Below are positions 1 through 11,711 of a stretch of DNA of 46,272 nt, piece by piece. Location of the stretch: assembly GCF_027352905.1 (NCBI RefSeq), contig NZ_DAIEIF010000021.1:1-46272 (forward strand), in the 5' to 3' direction. Source of the DNA: Acidocella sp. Its GTDB lineage: Bacteria > Pseudomonadota > Alphaproteobacteria > Acetobacterales > Acetobacteraceae. The translations under genes were made by a program, and so were the position numbers. The notes under the pieces are model-generated. The model worked only from the letters and a program-made list of their open reading frames with translations, searched no databases and was not told the origin of the DNA. Position 1 is the stretch's first letter. Each line of letters opens with the position of its first letter.

Positions 1-323
1 GGGGTGGGCGGCGCCGGGGTGGGCTTCTCCTCCGGCGCGGGCGGCGGCGGCGGTGGCGGCGGCGGCGGCGCCTCCACCGGCTGCGGTTTTGGCTGGGTCG
101 GGTTCACCGGCCCCTGATGCGGCACGGGCGTGTTGCTGGGCGCGGCCACCTTGCCAGTGGTCTGCGCCGTTTGCGGCTGGGTGGGCCCCACCAGATCCAC
201 ATCCACGCTCTCATCCGCCGAGGTGTCGAGCGGCTGGAGCGGCAGCGTCACGATCGCGGCGATGATCACCGCCGCGTGGATGATCAGCGAGATGGTCGCG
301 CCTCGGCGCAGATCCCGGTCCAA
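1..323 (-). CDS. tolA: TolA-like energy transducer of the Tol-Pal system (3' end outside window)
   Basis: This is the N-terminal 107 codons of a TolA/TonB-type protein, which links the TolQR inner-membrane motor to the outer membrane through a long periplasmic arm. The translation begins LDRDLRRG, continues into a hydrophobic membrane segment (about residues 9-27, SLIIHAAVIIAAIVTLPL) and then becomes a proline-rich linker with a run of nine prolines and the start of a PEEKPTPAPP stretch. No ATG is available. A TTG at 321-323 is preceded by an AGGGGGA Shine-Dalgarno about 8 bases upstream, so I take it as the start. It lies 22 bases after tolR and completes a ybgC-tolQ-tolR-tolA order. The C-terminal domain is beyond the window, so a TonB-like identity cannot be formally excluded, but the context favours TolA. 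Confidence 0.85.
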   Translation of the reverse strand, partial: MDRDLRRGATISLIIHAAVIIAAIVTLPLQPLDTSADESVDVDLVGPTQPQTAQTTGKVAAPSNTPVPHQGPVNPTQPKPQPVEAPPPPPPPPPPAPEEKPTPAPPT

Positions 324-345
324 TGAGAAAATCCCCCTGCCCCGG

Positions 346-776
346 CTATTGCCCGGGCTGCTGGGCGAGAAGGGAAACCTTGGTGAAGCCGCCCTGCACC
401 ACATCGGCCATCACTTGCAGCATCGTGCCGTAATCCACGTCCTTGTCGCCCCGGATGAAGATGCGCTGCTCGGGGTTGTTCTGCGAGGCCTGCTGCAAGG
501 TGCTGACGAGGTTGGAAAGCTGGATCTGGCTGTTGTTGAGATAGACATTGCCCTTGCTATCCACCGTGATGGTGATGGGCTTGGAATCGGCGTTGGTGGG
601 CTTGGCGTTGGCCTGGGGCAGGTTGACCTGCACGGAGGAGGTGATCATCGGCGCGGTGATCATGAAGATGATCAGCAGCACCAGCATCACGTCCACCAGC
701 GGGGTGACGTTGATCTCCGCCATCGGGCGGTAGCGGCGCCGGCCATTGCCATTGCCGCCGATCAGCCCGCCGGCCA

Positions 777-777
<1 letters not shown>
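346..777 (-). CDS. tolR: Tol-Pal system protein TolR (ExbD/TolR family)
   Basis: This is a 143-residue ExbD/TolR family protein that works with TolQ as a proton-driven motor powering outer-membrane constriction and lipid homeostasis. The sequence has the family signature MAEINVTPLVDVMLVLLIIF: a short cytoplasmic N-terminus, one membrane helix at about residues 27-45 carrying the conserved proton-pathway Asp (in LVDVML), and a periplasmic domain. The N-terminal 16 residues are Gly/Arg-rich. Its ATG overlaps the tolQ TAA by one base, so the two are probably translationally coupled, and tolA follows 22 bases later. ExbD is the alternative, but the ybgC-tolQ neighbours make TolR the better call. 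Confidence 0.95.
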
Positions 778-1493
<716 letters not shown>

Positions 1494-1506
1494 TATTTTT
1501 CCCCGT

Positions 1507-1902
1507 TCAAAGTTTCAGCCGCGCCGCCCATTCGCGCGGAATGCGCGCCGCCCGGCCATCCTCCAGGCGCACGCAGCCCAGGCCGAGATCAAGCACGGCG
1601 AGCGAGTCGCTGTCGCGCAGGAATTTCTGGCATAATGTAACGCGCGCGCCGCGCAATTCCGTGAATTCGGTCTCCACCGTGATCAGCTCATCGATCCTTG
1701 CGGGGCGCTGATAGAGCAGATTGACGCGCCGCACCACCAGCATCACCCCATAAGCCGCCACCATTTCCGCATGCGGCGCGCCCATTTCCCGCAGGGCCTC
1801 CGCCCGGGCGCGCTCGGCGAACATGAGATAATTGGCGTGATAGACGATGCCGCCGGCATCGGTGTCGTGATAATAGACGCGCGTGGTATAGCGGTAGATC
1901 AT
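1507..1902 (-). CDS. ybgC: Acyl-CoA thioesterase YbgC, Tol-Pal associated
   Basis: This 131-residue hotdog-fold thioesterase belongs to the YbgC/4-hydroxybenzoyl-CoA thioesterase family. The catalytic signature YYHDTDAGGIVYHANYL lies near the N-terminus (about residues 10-26), with the active-site Asp in HDTD followed by the helix-forming YLMFAERARAE. In proteobacteria ybgC is usually the first gene of the tol-pal operon, and here it sits 13 bases upstream of tolQ and 9 bases after ruvB. The family hydrolyses short- or long-chain acyl thioesters, and its role in the Tol system remains loosely defined. The length matches the family (about 130-135 residues). Confidence 0.93.
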   Translation of the reverse strand: MIYRYTTRVYYHDTDAGGIVYHANYLMFAERARAEALREMGAPHAEMVAAYGVMLVVRRVNLLYQRPARIDELITVETEFTELRGARVTLCQKFLRDSDSLAVLDLGLGCVRLEDGRAARIPREWAARLKL

Positions 1903-1911
1903 CGCCGCCTC

Positions 1912-2940
1912 CTATTCGCCCAGGAGGTCGAGGAGGTCGGGTCCGCGCTGTGGCGGCGCCAGGCCCAGATGCCGCCAGCCCGGCTCGCCCAGCATCCGCC
2001 CGCGCGAGGTGCGCAGCAGCAGCCCCTCCTGGATCAGATAGGGTTCGACCACATCCTCCAGCGTGTCGCGCGCCTCCGCCAGCGCCGCCGCCAGCGTCTC
2101 CACCCCCACCGGCCCGCCATTATGGTGCTCGGCCAGGCGGCGGAGATAGCGCATATCCATCGCGTCCAGCCCCTTCTGGTCAACATCCAGCCGGGTGAGG
2201 GCGGCGTCCGCCAGGTCGCGGGTCACCTCCGCCGCCCCCGCGGCGGTGGCGAAATCCCGCACCCGGCGGGTGAGCCGCCCGGCGATGCGGGGCGTGCCGC
2301 GGGAGCGGCGGGCGATCTCGAACGCGCCCTCGGCGGTGAGGCGGAACTCCAGCTTGCGCGCCAGCCGAGCGACGATGCTGGCCAGCTCCTCCGGCGTATA
2401 GAAGACCAGCCGCAGCGGAATGCCGAAACGGTCGCGCAGCGGCGTGGCGAGCAGCCCGGCGCGGGTGGTGGCCCCCACCAGGGTGAAAGGGGGCAGGTCG
2501 ATGCGCACGGTGCGCGCCCCCGGCCCCTCGCCGATGATGAGATCGAGCTGGAAATCCTCCATCGCCGGATAGAGGATCTCCTCGATGGCGGGCTGGAGCC
2601 GGTGGATCTCGTCGATGAACAGCACGTCGCGCGGCTGAAGATTGGTGAGAATGGCGGCGAGGTCGCCCGATTTCTGGATCACCGGGCCGGAGGTGGCCTT
2701 GAATCCCACCCCCATCTCCTGGGCGACGATCTGCGCCAGGGTGGTCTTGCCGAGGCCCGGCGGGCCGTGCAGCAGCACATGATCCAGCGCCTCGCCCCGG
2801 GCGCGCGCCGCCTGGATGAAGATGGCGAGATTCTCGCGGGTGGCGGCCTGGCCGGTGAAATCCCCGAGGCTTTGCGGGCGCAGCGCCGCCTCGCTTGCCT
2901 CGCCGGGCAGGCGTTCGCCGGAGGTGAGGCGCTCGCTCAC
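1912..2940 (-). CDS. ruvB: Holliday junction branch migration ATPase RuvB
   Basis: This 342-residue AAA+ motor drives branch migration of Holliday junctions with RuvA. Visible motifs are Walker A GPPGLGKT (residues 59-66), Walker B with FIDEIHRL (about 108-115), the sensor region [19 protein letters not shown], and a C-terminal winged helix that includes a PYLIQEGLL motif and ends with a typical TSRGR segment. The start is GTG at 2938-2940, inside a GTGA overlap with the ruvA stop, so translation is probably coupled. The order ruvC-ruvA-ruvB is the standard arrangement. Length is normal for the family. Confidence 0.97.
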   Translation of the reverse strand: MSERLTSGERLPGEASEAALRPQSLGDFTGQAATRENLAIFIQAARARGEALDHVLLHGPPGLGKTTLAQIVAQEMGVGFKATSGPVIQKSGDLAAILTNLQPRDVLFIDEIHRLQPAIEEILYPAMEDFQLDLIIGEGPGARTVRIDLPPFTLVGATTRAGLLATPLRDRFGIPLRLVFYTPEELASIVARLARKLEFRLTAEGAFEIARRSRGTPRIAGRLTRRVRDFATAAGAAEVTRDLADAALTRLDVDQKGLDAMDMRYLRRLAEHHNGGPVGVETLAAALAEARDTLEDVVEPYLIQEGLLLRTSRGRMLGEPGWRHLGLAPPQRGPDLLDLLGE

Positions 2941-3536
2941 CGGGCCAGCGCCTTCAGCCCGGCGCGGATCAGCGCATCTAGCGGCGCATCCTCACCCAGC
3001 GCGGCGGCGGCGCGGGCCAGGGCGGGCTCGGCCTCCGCCCGCCGGTAGCCGAGATTGACGAGGGCGGAAAGCGCATCCGCCAGCGGGCCCGGCGGCGCGG
3101 GGGGAAGGGCGGGCGGAACCGCGCCGCCGGCGCTGGGCAGCGCCCCGGCCTTCTCGCGCAGCTCGGTGAGCAGGCGCAGGGCGAGCTTGGCCCCCACCCC
3201 CGGCGCGCGGGTGAGCGCCGCCTTGTCCTGGCCGGCGATGGCGGCGGCCAATTGCTCCGGCGAGAGGGCGGAGAGAATCCCCAGCGCCACCCGCGCCCCT
3301 ACCCCTTGCACCGTGGTCAGCAGGCGGAACCAGCCGCGCTCGGCGGCGGTGAGAAAGCCGTAGAGGCTGATCGCGTCCTCGCGCACCTGCGTCTCGATCA
3401 GCAGCGTCGCCACGCCCTCGGGCAACGCCGCCAGGGTGCGGGAGGAACAGAAGACCAGATAGCCGACGCCATTGACGTCGATGACGCAGCGCCCCTCCTC
3501 CAGCGAATCCACCACCCCGCGCAGCCGGGCGATCAT
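2937..3536 (-). CDS. ruvA: Holliday junction DNA helicase subunit RuvA
   Basis: This is a 199-residue RuvA, the tetrameric Holliday-junction-binding subunit that loads RuvB. The N-terminal OB-fold starts [26 protein letters not shown], followed by two helix-hairpin-helix motifs ([17 protein letters not shown] and [16 protein letters not shown]), an acid/proline-rich linker, and the C-terminal domain III that contacts RuvB ([21 protein letters not shown]). ATG at 3534-3536 overlaps the ruvC stop as ATGA. The linker is unusually Ala/Pro-rich, which fits the genome's GC bias. Confidence 0.96.
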   Translation of the reverse strand: MIARLRGVVDSLEEGRCVIDVNGVGYLVFCSSRTLAALPEGVATLLIETQVREDAISLYGFLTAAERGWFRLLTTVQGVGARVALGILSALSPEQLAAAIAGQDKAALTRAPGVGAKLALRLLTELREKAGALPSAGGAVPPALPPAPPGPLADALSALVNLGYRRAEAEPALARAAAALGEDAPLDALIRAGLKALAR

Positions 3537-4027
3537 GGCGCCGCGGCCCAGAGCCGGGCGGTGGCGCGGTGATGGGCATGGCAGATGGCGACGGCCAGCG
3601 CGTCCGCCGCGTCGGCGCGCTGGCGCGCCGCGCCGGGCAGCAGCCGCCGCACCATCAGCCCCACTTGCTCCTTATCCGCGCCGCCCGTGCCCACCACCGC
3701 CATCTTCACCGTCTTTGCCCCGTATTCGAACACCGGAATCCCGGCCCGCGCCGGGGCCAGCAGCGCCACCCCCCGGGCATAGCCCAGCTTGAGCGTGGCG
3801 GCGGCGTTGCGGTTGACATAGGTCTCCTCCACCGCCGCCTCCCGCGGCTGGAAGCGCACGAGAATCTCAGCCAGCGCCTCGTCCAGCGCCTTGAGGCGCA
3901 GCGCCACCTCCCCGCCCGCCGCGACGGCGATGACGCCATCCGCGACATGGCGCAGCCGGGTACCCTCGGCCTCGACCACGCCCCAGCCGGTGAAGCGCAG
4001 GCCAGGATCGATGCCGAGCAGCCGCAT
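3533..4027 (-). CDS. ruvC: Crossover junction endodeoxyribonuclease RuvC
   Basis: This 164-residue Holliday junction resolvase cleaves symmetrically across the junction and acts with RuvAB. The four catalytic acidic residues of the family are recognisable: Asp7 in [14 protein letters not shown], the Glu67/Glu68 pair in [10 protein letters not shown], and Asp139 and Asp142 in [14 protein letters not shown]. The ATG shares one base with the yebC stop (TGATG), and the 3' end overlaps ruvA by 4 bases. Size is close to that of other alphaproteobacterial RuvC proteins. Confidence 0.96.
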   Translation of the reverse strand: MRLLGIDPGLRFTGWGVVEAEGTRLRHVADGVIAVAAGGEVALRLKALDEALAEILVRFQPREAAVEETYVNRNAAATLKLGYARGVALLAPARAGIPVFEYGAKTVKMAVVGTGGADKEQVGLMVRRLLPGAARQRADAADALAVAICHAHHRATARLWAAAP

Positions 4028-4776
4028 CAGGCCGAGAGCCTGGCCAGCACGTCCTCCGCCACCTCGAAATTGGCGTAGACATTCTGCACGTCGTCATCCT
4101 CCTCCAGCGTGTCGATCAGCTTGAACAGGGCCGCCGCCTTCTCCTCGTCCACCGCCACGGTGGTGTTGGGCCGCCACTCGATCCCGGCCTCCGCCGGGTC
4201 GCCGAAGCGGCGGGCCAGGGCGTCGCGCACCGCGAACACATTCTCCACCGCCGTGCGCACCTCGTGCCCCTCTTCAGTGCTCGCCACATCCTCGGCCCCG
4301 GCCTCCACCGCGGCCTCCAGCATCGCATCCGCATCCGCCGCCTGGGGCGGGTAGCGCACCACCCCCAGCCGGGTGAACAGGAAGGAGACGGAGTTGGTCT
4401 CCCCCAGCGCCCCGCCCGCCTTGTTGAAGGCGGCGCGGATGGCGGCGGCGGTGCGGTTGCGGTTATCGGTCAGCGCCTCGACGATCACCGCCACCCCCGC
4501 CGGGCCATAACCCTCATAGCGCACCGCCTCGTAATTCTCCGCCCCGGCCGCGCCGGCGGCCTTCTTGATCGCACGGTCGATGGCGTCGCGCGTCATATTC
4601 TGTTTGAGCGCCGCCGCCACCGCCGCGCGCAGGCGCGGATTGGCCGCCGGGTCCGGCAACCCCTCTTTGGCGGCGACGGTGATCTCGCGGATCAGCTTGG
4701 CGAAGATACGGGCCCGCCGGGCGTCCTGCGCCCCCTTGCGGTGCATGATGTTCTTGAATTGCGAATGTCCGGCCAT
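4027..4776 (-). CDS. YebC/PmpR family protein (TACO1-like)
   Basis: This 249-residue protein begins [32 protein letters not shown], the hallmark of the YebC/PmpR/TACO1 family. The three-domain fold is evident, including the [24 protein letters not shown] segment in the middle. Family members were long described as DNA-binding transcriptional regulators; more recent work links them to ribosomes and relief of stalling at proline stretches. It is the first gene of the ruvCAB-ybgC-tol cluster and abuts ruvC, a widely conserved neighbour relation. The downstream tolA encodes a run of nine prolines, which may be coincidence. Confidence 0.94.
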   Translation of the reverse strand: MAGHSQFKNIMHRKGAQDARRARIFAKLIREITVAAKEGLPDPAANPRLRAAVAAALKQNMTRDAIDRAIKKAAGAAGAENYEAVRYEGYGPAGVAVIVEALTDNRNRTAAAIRAAFNKAGGALGETNSVSFLFTRLGVVRYPPQAADADAMLEAAVEAGAEDVASTEEGHEVRTAVENVFAVRDALARRFGDPAEAGIEWRPNTTVAVDEEKAAALFKLIDTLEEDDDVQNVYANFEVAEDVLARLSA

Positions 4777-4820
4777 GCCCGGGATTTAGCACCCGCCGCG
4801 CGGCGCCGGAAGCCGCGCCC

Positions 4821-7433
4821 TTACGCCCGCCCGGCGAGGATCTGCCGCACCCGGGCGGCGAGCGCCTCCATGGTGAAGGGCTTGGGCATGAGGTCCATGC
4901 CCGGCTCCAGCCGTCCCTCGCCGATCACGACCGTCTCGGCGTAGCCGGTCATGAATAAAATTTTCAGCCCGGGCCGGCGCAGCCGGGCCGCCTCGGCGAT
5001 CTGGCGGCCATTCAGCCCCGGCAGGCCGACATCGGTGATCAGCAGATCGATCCGCTGGCGGGATTGTAGGATCTCCAGCCCGGCGGGGCCGCCCGCCGCC
5101 TCCAGCGCGGTGTAGCCAAGCCCGGTGAGCGTTTCCACGATCAGCCCGCGCACGAGCGGCTCGTCCTCCACCACCAGCACCGTCTCGCTGCCTGGGGTTT
5201 CGTCATGCGCCGCCGCCTCTTCCTCCTCGGCAAGCTCCTCCTCCGGCTCGCCGTCATGGCGGGGCAGATAGAGCCGCACGGTGGCGCCCCGCCCCGGCGC
5301 GGAGTCGATCTCGACATGGCCGTTGGATTGCCGGGCGAAGCCGTAGATCATCGAGAGGCCGAGCCCCGTGCCCAGCCCCACCGGCTTGGTGGTGAAGAAG
5401 GGCTCGAACACCTTGGCGAGGGTGTCCGCATCCATGCCCACCCCGGTATCGGTGACATCGATGCACACATACTCTCCCGGCGCCAGCCCGCCCGGCGCCG
5501 CCTTGCCGAAGGTCACGTTGCCGGTGCGGATGCTCAGCCGCCCCCCCTCCGGCATCGCGTCCCGCGCGTTGATGGCGAGGTTGAGCAGCGCGTTTTCCAG
5601 CTGGTTGGGGTCGCAGAGAACGCGCCAGAGATCCTCCTGCAACTCCAGCCGCAACTCCGAATGCTCGCCCAGCGTGCGCTGGAGCAGCATTTCGATCGAG
5701 GCGATGAGGGGGTTGACCTCCACCGGCTTGGGGTTGAGCGGCTGGCGGCGGGAGAAGGCGAGCAGCCGGTGGGTGAGCGCCGCCGCCCGGTCCGCCGCCT
5801 CCGCCGCGATGCTGATGAACCGCTCCAGCCCGCTGGTCTCGCCCCGGGCGAGGCGCTTGCTCAGCAATTCCAGGCTACCCTTGATCCCTTGCAGGAAATT
5901 GTTGAAATCATGGGCGATACCGCCGGTGAGCTGGCCCACGGCCTCCATCTTCTGGGCCTGGCGCAGCTGCTCCTCCGCCTCGCGCTGGGCGCTGACATCG
6001 CGCCCGACCATGTAAATATAGCCGTCTTGCGGGTCGGCGGACCAGGAAATGAGCGGCCGCCGCCCGGCCTGGTCGATCATCCGGCATTCGAGATTGCGCA
6101 TCGCCTCGCCTTGGCTCAGGGCGCGGATCGCCGCCATCACCCGTCCCCGGTCCTCCGGCACCACGAAGGAGAGGGCCCGGGCGCCGAGCAGGTCGCTCTC
6201 CGCATGGCCAAGCAGCCGGGTCCAGGCCGGATTCACGGCCCGCAACCGGCCGTCCACCTCCATCGTCGTCATCAGGTCGTTGGTGGAGGTCCAGACGCGC
6301 TCGCGCTCGGCGCTGGCCGCCGCCGCCGCCGCCGCCGCCCGCCGTTCCGCCGTCACATCCCGGCCGAAGCCGTAAAGCAGCCCGCCATCGAATATGCTGG
6401 TCCAGGTGATGTCGCGCTCCTCGCCCTGGCGGGTCAGCATGGTCAGGCCGAGCGTGGCGGCGGGGCCCTGCTCCTGGCGCAGCCGCGCGCGCATTGCTGG
6501 AATGTCCTTCGCCGCGATGAACTCATAAATGCTCCGCCCCAGCGTTTCCGGCTCGCTCCAGCCCAGGGATTTGCTCCAGGCGGGGTTGACGGTGATGATG
6601 CCGCCATCCGGGCGCAGCACGAATTTCAGCACGGGGGAAAGCGCCCAGGTGCGCTCCAATTCCCGTCTCGCCTCGTGCTGCTCGGTCAGGTCGCGCCCCA
6701 CGGCCTGGTTCAGGCCGCCATCCGGCACGATCTCCCAATCCATCACCCGGTAGGCGCCGCTTTTCGTGCTGACCCGGCACTCGAAGCCTTCGACCACCTC
6801 CTTCCGGGCGATCCGCTGAAGAGTCTCCCGGGCGCGTTCCGCATCTTCGGGATGGACGAAGGAGAGCAAATCCCGGCCCTCGATCTCATCCGGCCGCCAA
6901 CCCATCGCCCGCTGGAGGGCCGGATTGGCCTGGCGGATTTTCCACTCATTGTCGAAGATGAGCATGAAGACCCGGCTCAGCGCCCAGATGCGGCTGCGCG
7001 CCCGCCCCGCCTCGCGCTCCGCCAGCTTGCGGGCATGGATGTTGGCATTGCTGCCAATCCAGCCGGCGATACCGCCGCCCGGCTCATGCAGGGCGGTGGC
7101 ATGGATGAGATGCCAGAAATATTCGCCCGAGGCGCTGCGCATCCGGCACTCCGCCTCGTATATCCCGCCTTTCGTCAAGGCCTCCGCCCAGAGCCGGGTG
7201 ATGCGCTGGCGGTCGGCGGGGTGGACCAGCCCTCCCCAATCCTCCCCGGCCTCCCCGCCCCCGGCGAGGCAGGCGCGCAGGGAGTCGCACATCCAGTTCA
7301 CCCGGCCGTCGGGGCCGGCGGTCCAGAGATAGCCCGGCAGGGAGAACGCGGCGGCGCGGAAGGCGGCGAGCATCGCCGCCCCGTCACATTCGCCATCGGG
7401 ATTCCGCCGGGTATCGTCTGCCATCGCTCCCAT
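4821..7433 (-). CDS. Hybrid PAS-domain sensor histidine kinase with C-terminal receiver
   Basis: This cytoplasmic hybrid kinase has about 870 residues. It shows four PAS-like repeats over the first 500 residues (each ending in a GWIGSNANIHARK-, AVGRDLTEQHEARR-, GFGRDVTAERR- or MVGRDVSAQREAEE-like boundary), then a HisKA segment GGIAHDFNNFLQGIKGSLEL with the phospho-accepting His, a HATPase domain (NLAINARDAMPEGG, DTGVGM, GTGLGLSMIYGFA) and a receiver domain (VLVVEDEPLVRG, TDVGLPGLNG with the phospho-acceptor Asp, and the conserved Lys in MPKPF). I see no membrane segment, so it probably senses a cytosolic or redox cue; the ligand is unknown. The start is uncertain: ATG 7433, ATG 7424 and TTG 7460 are in frame, and none has an ideal ribosome-binding site. 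No separate response regulator is adjacent. Confidence 0.9.
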   Translation of the reverse strand: MGAMADDTRRNPDGECDGAAMLAAFRAAAFSLPGYLWTAGPDGRVNWMCDSLRACLAGGGEAGEDWGGLVHPADRQRITRLWAEALTKGGIYEAECRMRSASGEYFWHLIHATALHEPGGGIAGWIGSNANIHARKLAEREAGRARSRIWALSRVFMLIFDNEWKIRQANPALQRAMGWRPDEIEGRDLLSFVHPEDAERARETLQRIARKEVVEGFECRVSTKSGAYRVMDWEIVPDGGLNQAVGRDLTEQHEARRELERTWALSPVLKFVLRPDGGIITVNPAWSKSLGWSEPETLGRSIYEFIAAKDIPAMRARLRQEQGPAATLGLTMLTRQGEERDITWTSIFDGGLLYGFGRDVTAERRAAAAAAAASAERERVWTSTNDLMTTMEVDGRLRAVNPAWTRLLGHAESDLLGARALSFVVPEDRGRVMAAIRALSQGEAMRNLECRMIDQAGRRPLISWSADPQDGYIYMVGRDVSAQREAEEQLRQAQKMEAVGQLTGGIAHDFNNFLQGIKGSLELLSKRLARGETSGLERFISIAAEAADRAAALTHRLLAFSRRQPLNPKPVEVNPLIASIEMLLQRTLGEHSELRLELQEDLWRVLCDPNQLENALLNLAINARDAMPEGGRLSIRTGNVTFGKAAPGGLAPGEYVCIDVTDTGVGMDADTLAKVFEPFFTTKPVGLGTGLGLSMIYGFARQSNGHVEIDSAPGRGATVRLYLPRHDGEPEEELAEEEEAAAHDETPGSETVLVVEDEPLVRGLIVETLTGLGYTALEAAGGPAGLEILQSRQRIDLLITDVGLPGLNGRQIAEAARLRRPGLKILFMTGYAETVVIGEGRLEPGMDLMPKPFTMEALAARVRQILAGRA

Positions 7434-7478
7434 TCTGGCCGTTTTTGTCCCTTCAGGCAAAAGCCGCGGGACGGATCA

Positions 7479-7507
7479 TTGACAGCCCCGCCGCTTGCCC
7501 CTATCCA
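7479..7507 (+). promoter_or_regulatory. Sigma-70-type promoter for tRNA-Val
   Basis: A perfect -35 box TTGACA (7479-7484) is followed after 17 bases by TATCCA (7502-7507), a weak -10. Initiation would fall a few bases before the mature tRNA 5' end at 7520, as expected for a short tRNA leader. It lies in the leader of the divergently transcribed histidine kinase gene. Confidence 0.65.
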
Positions 7508-7519
7508 GCGCCGCGCGGC

Positions 7520-7572
7520 GGGCGCGTAGCTCAGCGGTAGAGCATTCGCTTCACACGCGAAGGGTCACAGGT

Positions 7573-7594
<22 letters not shown>
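7520..7594 (+). tRNA. tRNA-Val (anticodon CAC)
   Basis: This is a complete 75-base cloverleaf with encoded CCA. The acceptor stem is GGGCGCG paired with CGCGCCC, the D-arm is GCTC/GAGC, the anticodon stem is TTCGC/GCGAA around the loop TTCACAC, giving anticodon CAC (reads GUG), and the T-arm is ACAGG/CCTGT with loop TTCAATC. It is a single tRNA, not part of an rRNA operon. Its last 22 bases are overlapped on the other strand by the 3' end of the DUF255 gene, whose TGA stop lies within the T-loop. Confidence 0.97.
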
Positions 7595-9579
<1,985 letters not shown>

Positions 9580-9665
9580 GGCCGTCTCCTCCGCGGTTGG
9601 GCTTCGGTCGCGATACCGCTATCACATGGGGATCACGCCAGAGGAGACCAGAGTTGGGCGAAAGA

Positions 9666-9989
9666 ATGGCCGGCGACCCGCCGCTTTTTTATGAGACGCA
9701 CGTTTTTGTCTGCGGCAACCGCCGTCCGGCGGGGCATCCGCGCGGGGATTGCGCGAGCAAGGGCAGCGAGAAGATCCGCGATTACATGAAGGCGCGGGTG
9801 AAGGAGCTGGGGCTGCAAAATATCCGGGTGAACCAGGCGGGCTGCCTCGACCGCTGCGAGCTTGGCCCCTGCGCCGTGTTCTACCCGGAAGGCGTCTGGT
9901 ACCGGCTCGACAGCTTCGCCGCGGTGGATGAGGTGATCGAGACGCATCTGCGCCGGCATGGCCGGGTCCGGGCGCTGATGCTGCCCTGA
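9666..9989 (+). CDS. Thioredoxin-like (2Fe-2S) ferredoxin domain protein
   Basis: This 107-residue protein belongs to the thioredoxin-fold [2Fe-2S] ferredoxin group. Five cysteines are present: Cys16 and Cys29 in VFVCGNRRPAGHPRGDCASKG, and Cys60, Cys64 and Cys69 in AGCLDRCELGPCA. Four of these (16, 29, 60, 64) match the cluster ligand spacing of the family. Such proteins are presumed electron carriers; the partner here is unknown. The start is a choice between ATG 9666 and an in-frame TTG at 9654, which has GAGGAG 7 bases upstream. I use the ATG because related proteins have only a few residues before the first strand. It diverges from the DUF255 gene and converges on the acyl-CoA synthetase. 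Confidence 0.88.
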   Translation: MAGDPPLFYETHVFVCGNRRPAGHPRGDCASKGSEKIRDYMKARVKELGLQNIRVNQAGCLDRCELGPCAVFYPEGVWYRLDSFAAVDEVIETHLRRHGRVRALMLP

Positions 9990-9996
9990 CCCGGCT

Positions 9997-11595
9997 CTAG
10001 CTCGCCATCTTCTTTCCGTACTCGGCCTTCAGCTCGCGCTTGAGCAATTTGTTGGCGGCGCTCACCGGCATGGTCTCACGGAAGAAGATGTATTTCGGCG
10101 TCTTGAACCCGGCCAGCCGCTCGCGGCAATAGGCGATCAGCTGCGCCTCCGCCGGGTCGCTGCCGGGCTTGACGATGACCGCGGCGGCCACCGCCTCGCC
10201 CCAATGCGGGTCCGGCACGGCGAACACGGCGCATTGCATCACCTCGGGATGGGTGCCGAGCACGCTCTCGACCTCCTGGGAGTAGACATTCTCCCCGCCG
10301 GTCTTGATCATGTCCTTCACCCGGTCGGCAAAGAAATAATTCCCCTCCGCGTCGCGGATCAGCACGTCGCCGGTATGGAACCAGCCGCCCCGAAAGGCGC
10401 GGCGATTGGCCTCCTCGTTCTTGTAATAGCCTTTCATGATGATCGGCCCGCGCACGATCTGCTCGCCCGGCTCGCCGATGGCGACATCCTTGTCCTCGTC
10501 ATCCACCAGCCGGACATCCACGCCGAAGGAGCAGGCGCGGCCCACCCAGCGGCCATCGCCATTGGGCAGGTCGCTCCACTCGCCGAAGAAACCGCCGGTG
10601 AGGATCGCGGCGGTGGATTCGCTCATCCCCTGGCCGGAGAAGAAGCGCAGCTGGGGCGAGACGGAGCGCCAGCCATCCACCATCGCCTTGGGGATGGTGG
10701 ATGCCCAGCTCAGGCATTTGGTCACGCAGGTGAGGTCGGAAGTGCGGAAATTGGGCTGGGAGATCATCGACACGTAAAGGGTGGGCGGCAAGGCGGTGCC
10801 GGTGAGGCGGTGGCGCGCCATCAGCTCGATCATCTGCGCCGGCTGGGGGGTTTGCGTCATCACGATGGTGGCGCGGTTGGCGAGGCAGAGGGTGGAGAAC
10901 AGATACCCCGCCATGTGGATGAGCGGAATGCTGAGGAGAAACCGGTCCTGCTCGGATAAATTGAAATTGAAGGACCAGCTCAGATGCGCGGCGCAATAAT
11001 TCGCGTGCGACAGCATCACCCCCTTGGGAGCGGATTCCGTGCCGCTGGTGAATAGCAGCGTGGCGACGTCATCGCTCTCGATGAGGATTTCCGGCTCCTC
11101 GGGCGGCGCGGCGAGCAGCTCGTTGAACTCGCGCCAGCCGGCGGGGAGCGGCGCTCCATTGCCGATCTGCACGAAGGCCTCGACATGGGGGATGGCGGCG
11201 ATGATGGCGGTGACCTTGGCGGCCTGCGCGTCCTCGACAAACACCCAGCGCGCTTCCGAGAATTGGATGAGATGCTGGACATCGGGCGGCGGCAGCATGA
11301 AATTCACCGGCACCGCCCAGGCGCCGATCTTGTGCAGCGCGAAGCTGACGATGAGAAACTCGATGCTGTTGCGGGACAAAATCACGACGCGGTCACCATG
11401 GCGGACGCCCTCGGCGAGCAGCGTCTGGGCCACGGAACAGGCCCGCGCGTTCATCTGGCTAAAGGTGATCGTGCGGCTGGCGCCCTCGGTGGTGTAAAAG
11501 ATCACCGCCGCCTTGTCTGGCGCGGCAAAGGCGGCGCGCCGTAACGTGTCGCCCAAATTCTGCCGGCGGATGAGATTCATCGCGAGTTCAGTCAT
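9997..11595 (-). CDS. AMP-dependent acyl-CoA synthetase/ligase
   Basis: This 532-residue ANL-superfamily enzyme activates a carboxylic acid to its acyl-AMP and then acyl-CoA. The P-loop-like motif TLLFTSGTESAPKGVMLSH, the GQGMSESTA motif, the GWFHTGDVLIRDAEGNYFFADRVKDMIKTGGENVYS hinge block (positions about 410-445) and the C-terminal Lys region (SAANKLLKRELKA) are all present. The substrate cannot be read from the sequence; a fatty or aromatic acid is likely from family resemblance. ATG 11593-11595 is preceded by AGAGGAG. It lies 116 bases downstream of acs on the same strand, with a strong hairpin between them, so it may have its own promoter. Confidence 0.9.
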   Translation of the reverse strand: MTELAMNLIRRQNLGDTLRRAAFAAPDKAAVIFYTTEGASRTITFSQMNARACSVAQTLLAEGVRHGDRVVILSRNSIEFLIVSFALHKIGAWAVPVNFMLPPPDVQHLIQFSEARWVFVEDAQAAKVTAIIAAIPHVEAFVQIGNGAPLPAGWREFNELLAAPPEEPEILIESDDVATLLFTSGTESAPKGVMLSHANYCAAHLSWSFNFNLSEQDRFLLSIPLIHMAGYLFSTLCLANRATIVMTQTPQPAQMIELMARHRLTGTALPPTLYVSMISQPNFRTSDLTCVTKCLSWASTIPKAMVDGWRSVSPQLRFFSGQGMSESTAAILTGGFFGEWSDLPNGDGRWVGRACSFGVDVRLVDDEDKDVAIGEPGEQIVRGPIIMKGYYKNEEANRRAFRGGWFHTGDVLIRDAEGNYFFADRVKDMIKTGGENVYSQEVESVLGTHPEVMQCAVFAVPDPHWGEAVAAAVIVKPGSDPAEAQLIAYCRERLAGFKTPKYIFFRETMPVSAANKLLKRELKAEYGKKMAS

Positions 11596-11671
11596 CGTGT
11601 CCGCTCCTCTGTCCTTTTTTGTGAAACGCTAACAAAGACGGCGGAACCAGACAATAGCCAACCGCGTCGAG

Positions 11672-11706
11672 GGGGCGGGCGGCCCCGGGTTCCGCCGGCC
11701 CGCCCC
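11672..11706 (-). terminator. GC-rich hairpin after acs
   Basis: Perfect 9-base arms (GGGGCGGGC at 11672-11680 and GCCCGCCCC at 11698-11706) enclose a 17-base loop that can extend the stem by GGC/GCC. It starts 6 bases past the acs stop. There is no T-run after it on the minus strand, so it may be a Rho-assisted terminator or an mRNA 3'-end stabiliser rather than a classic intrinsic terminator. Confidence 0.45.
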
Positions 11707-11711
11707 TGCGG

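Noticed and set aside
5205-7529. 774-codon open frame antisense to the hybrid histidine kinase
   Set aside because: The protein is rich in Arg, Ala, Gly, Pro and His without any domain, typical of antisense frames in GC-rich DNA, while the other strand encodes clear PAS, HisKA, HATPase and receiver motifs.
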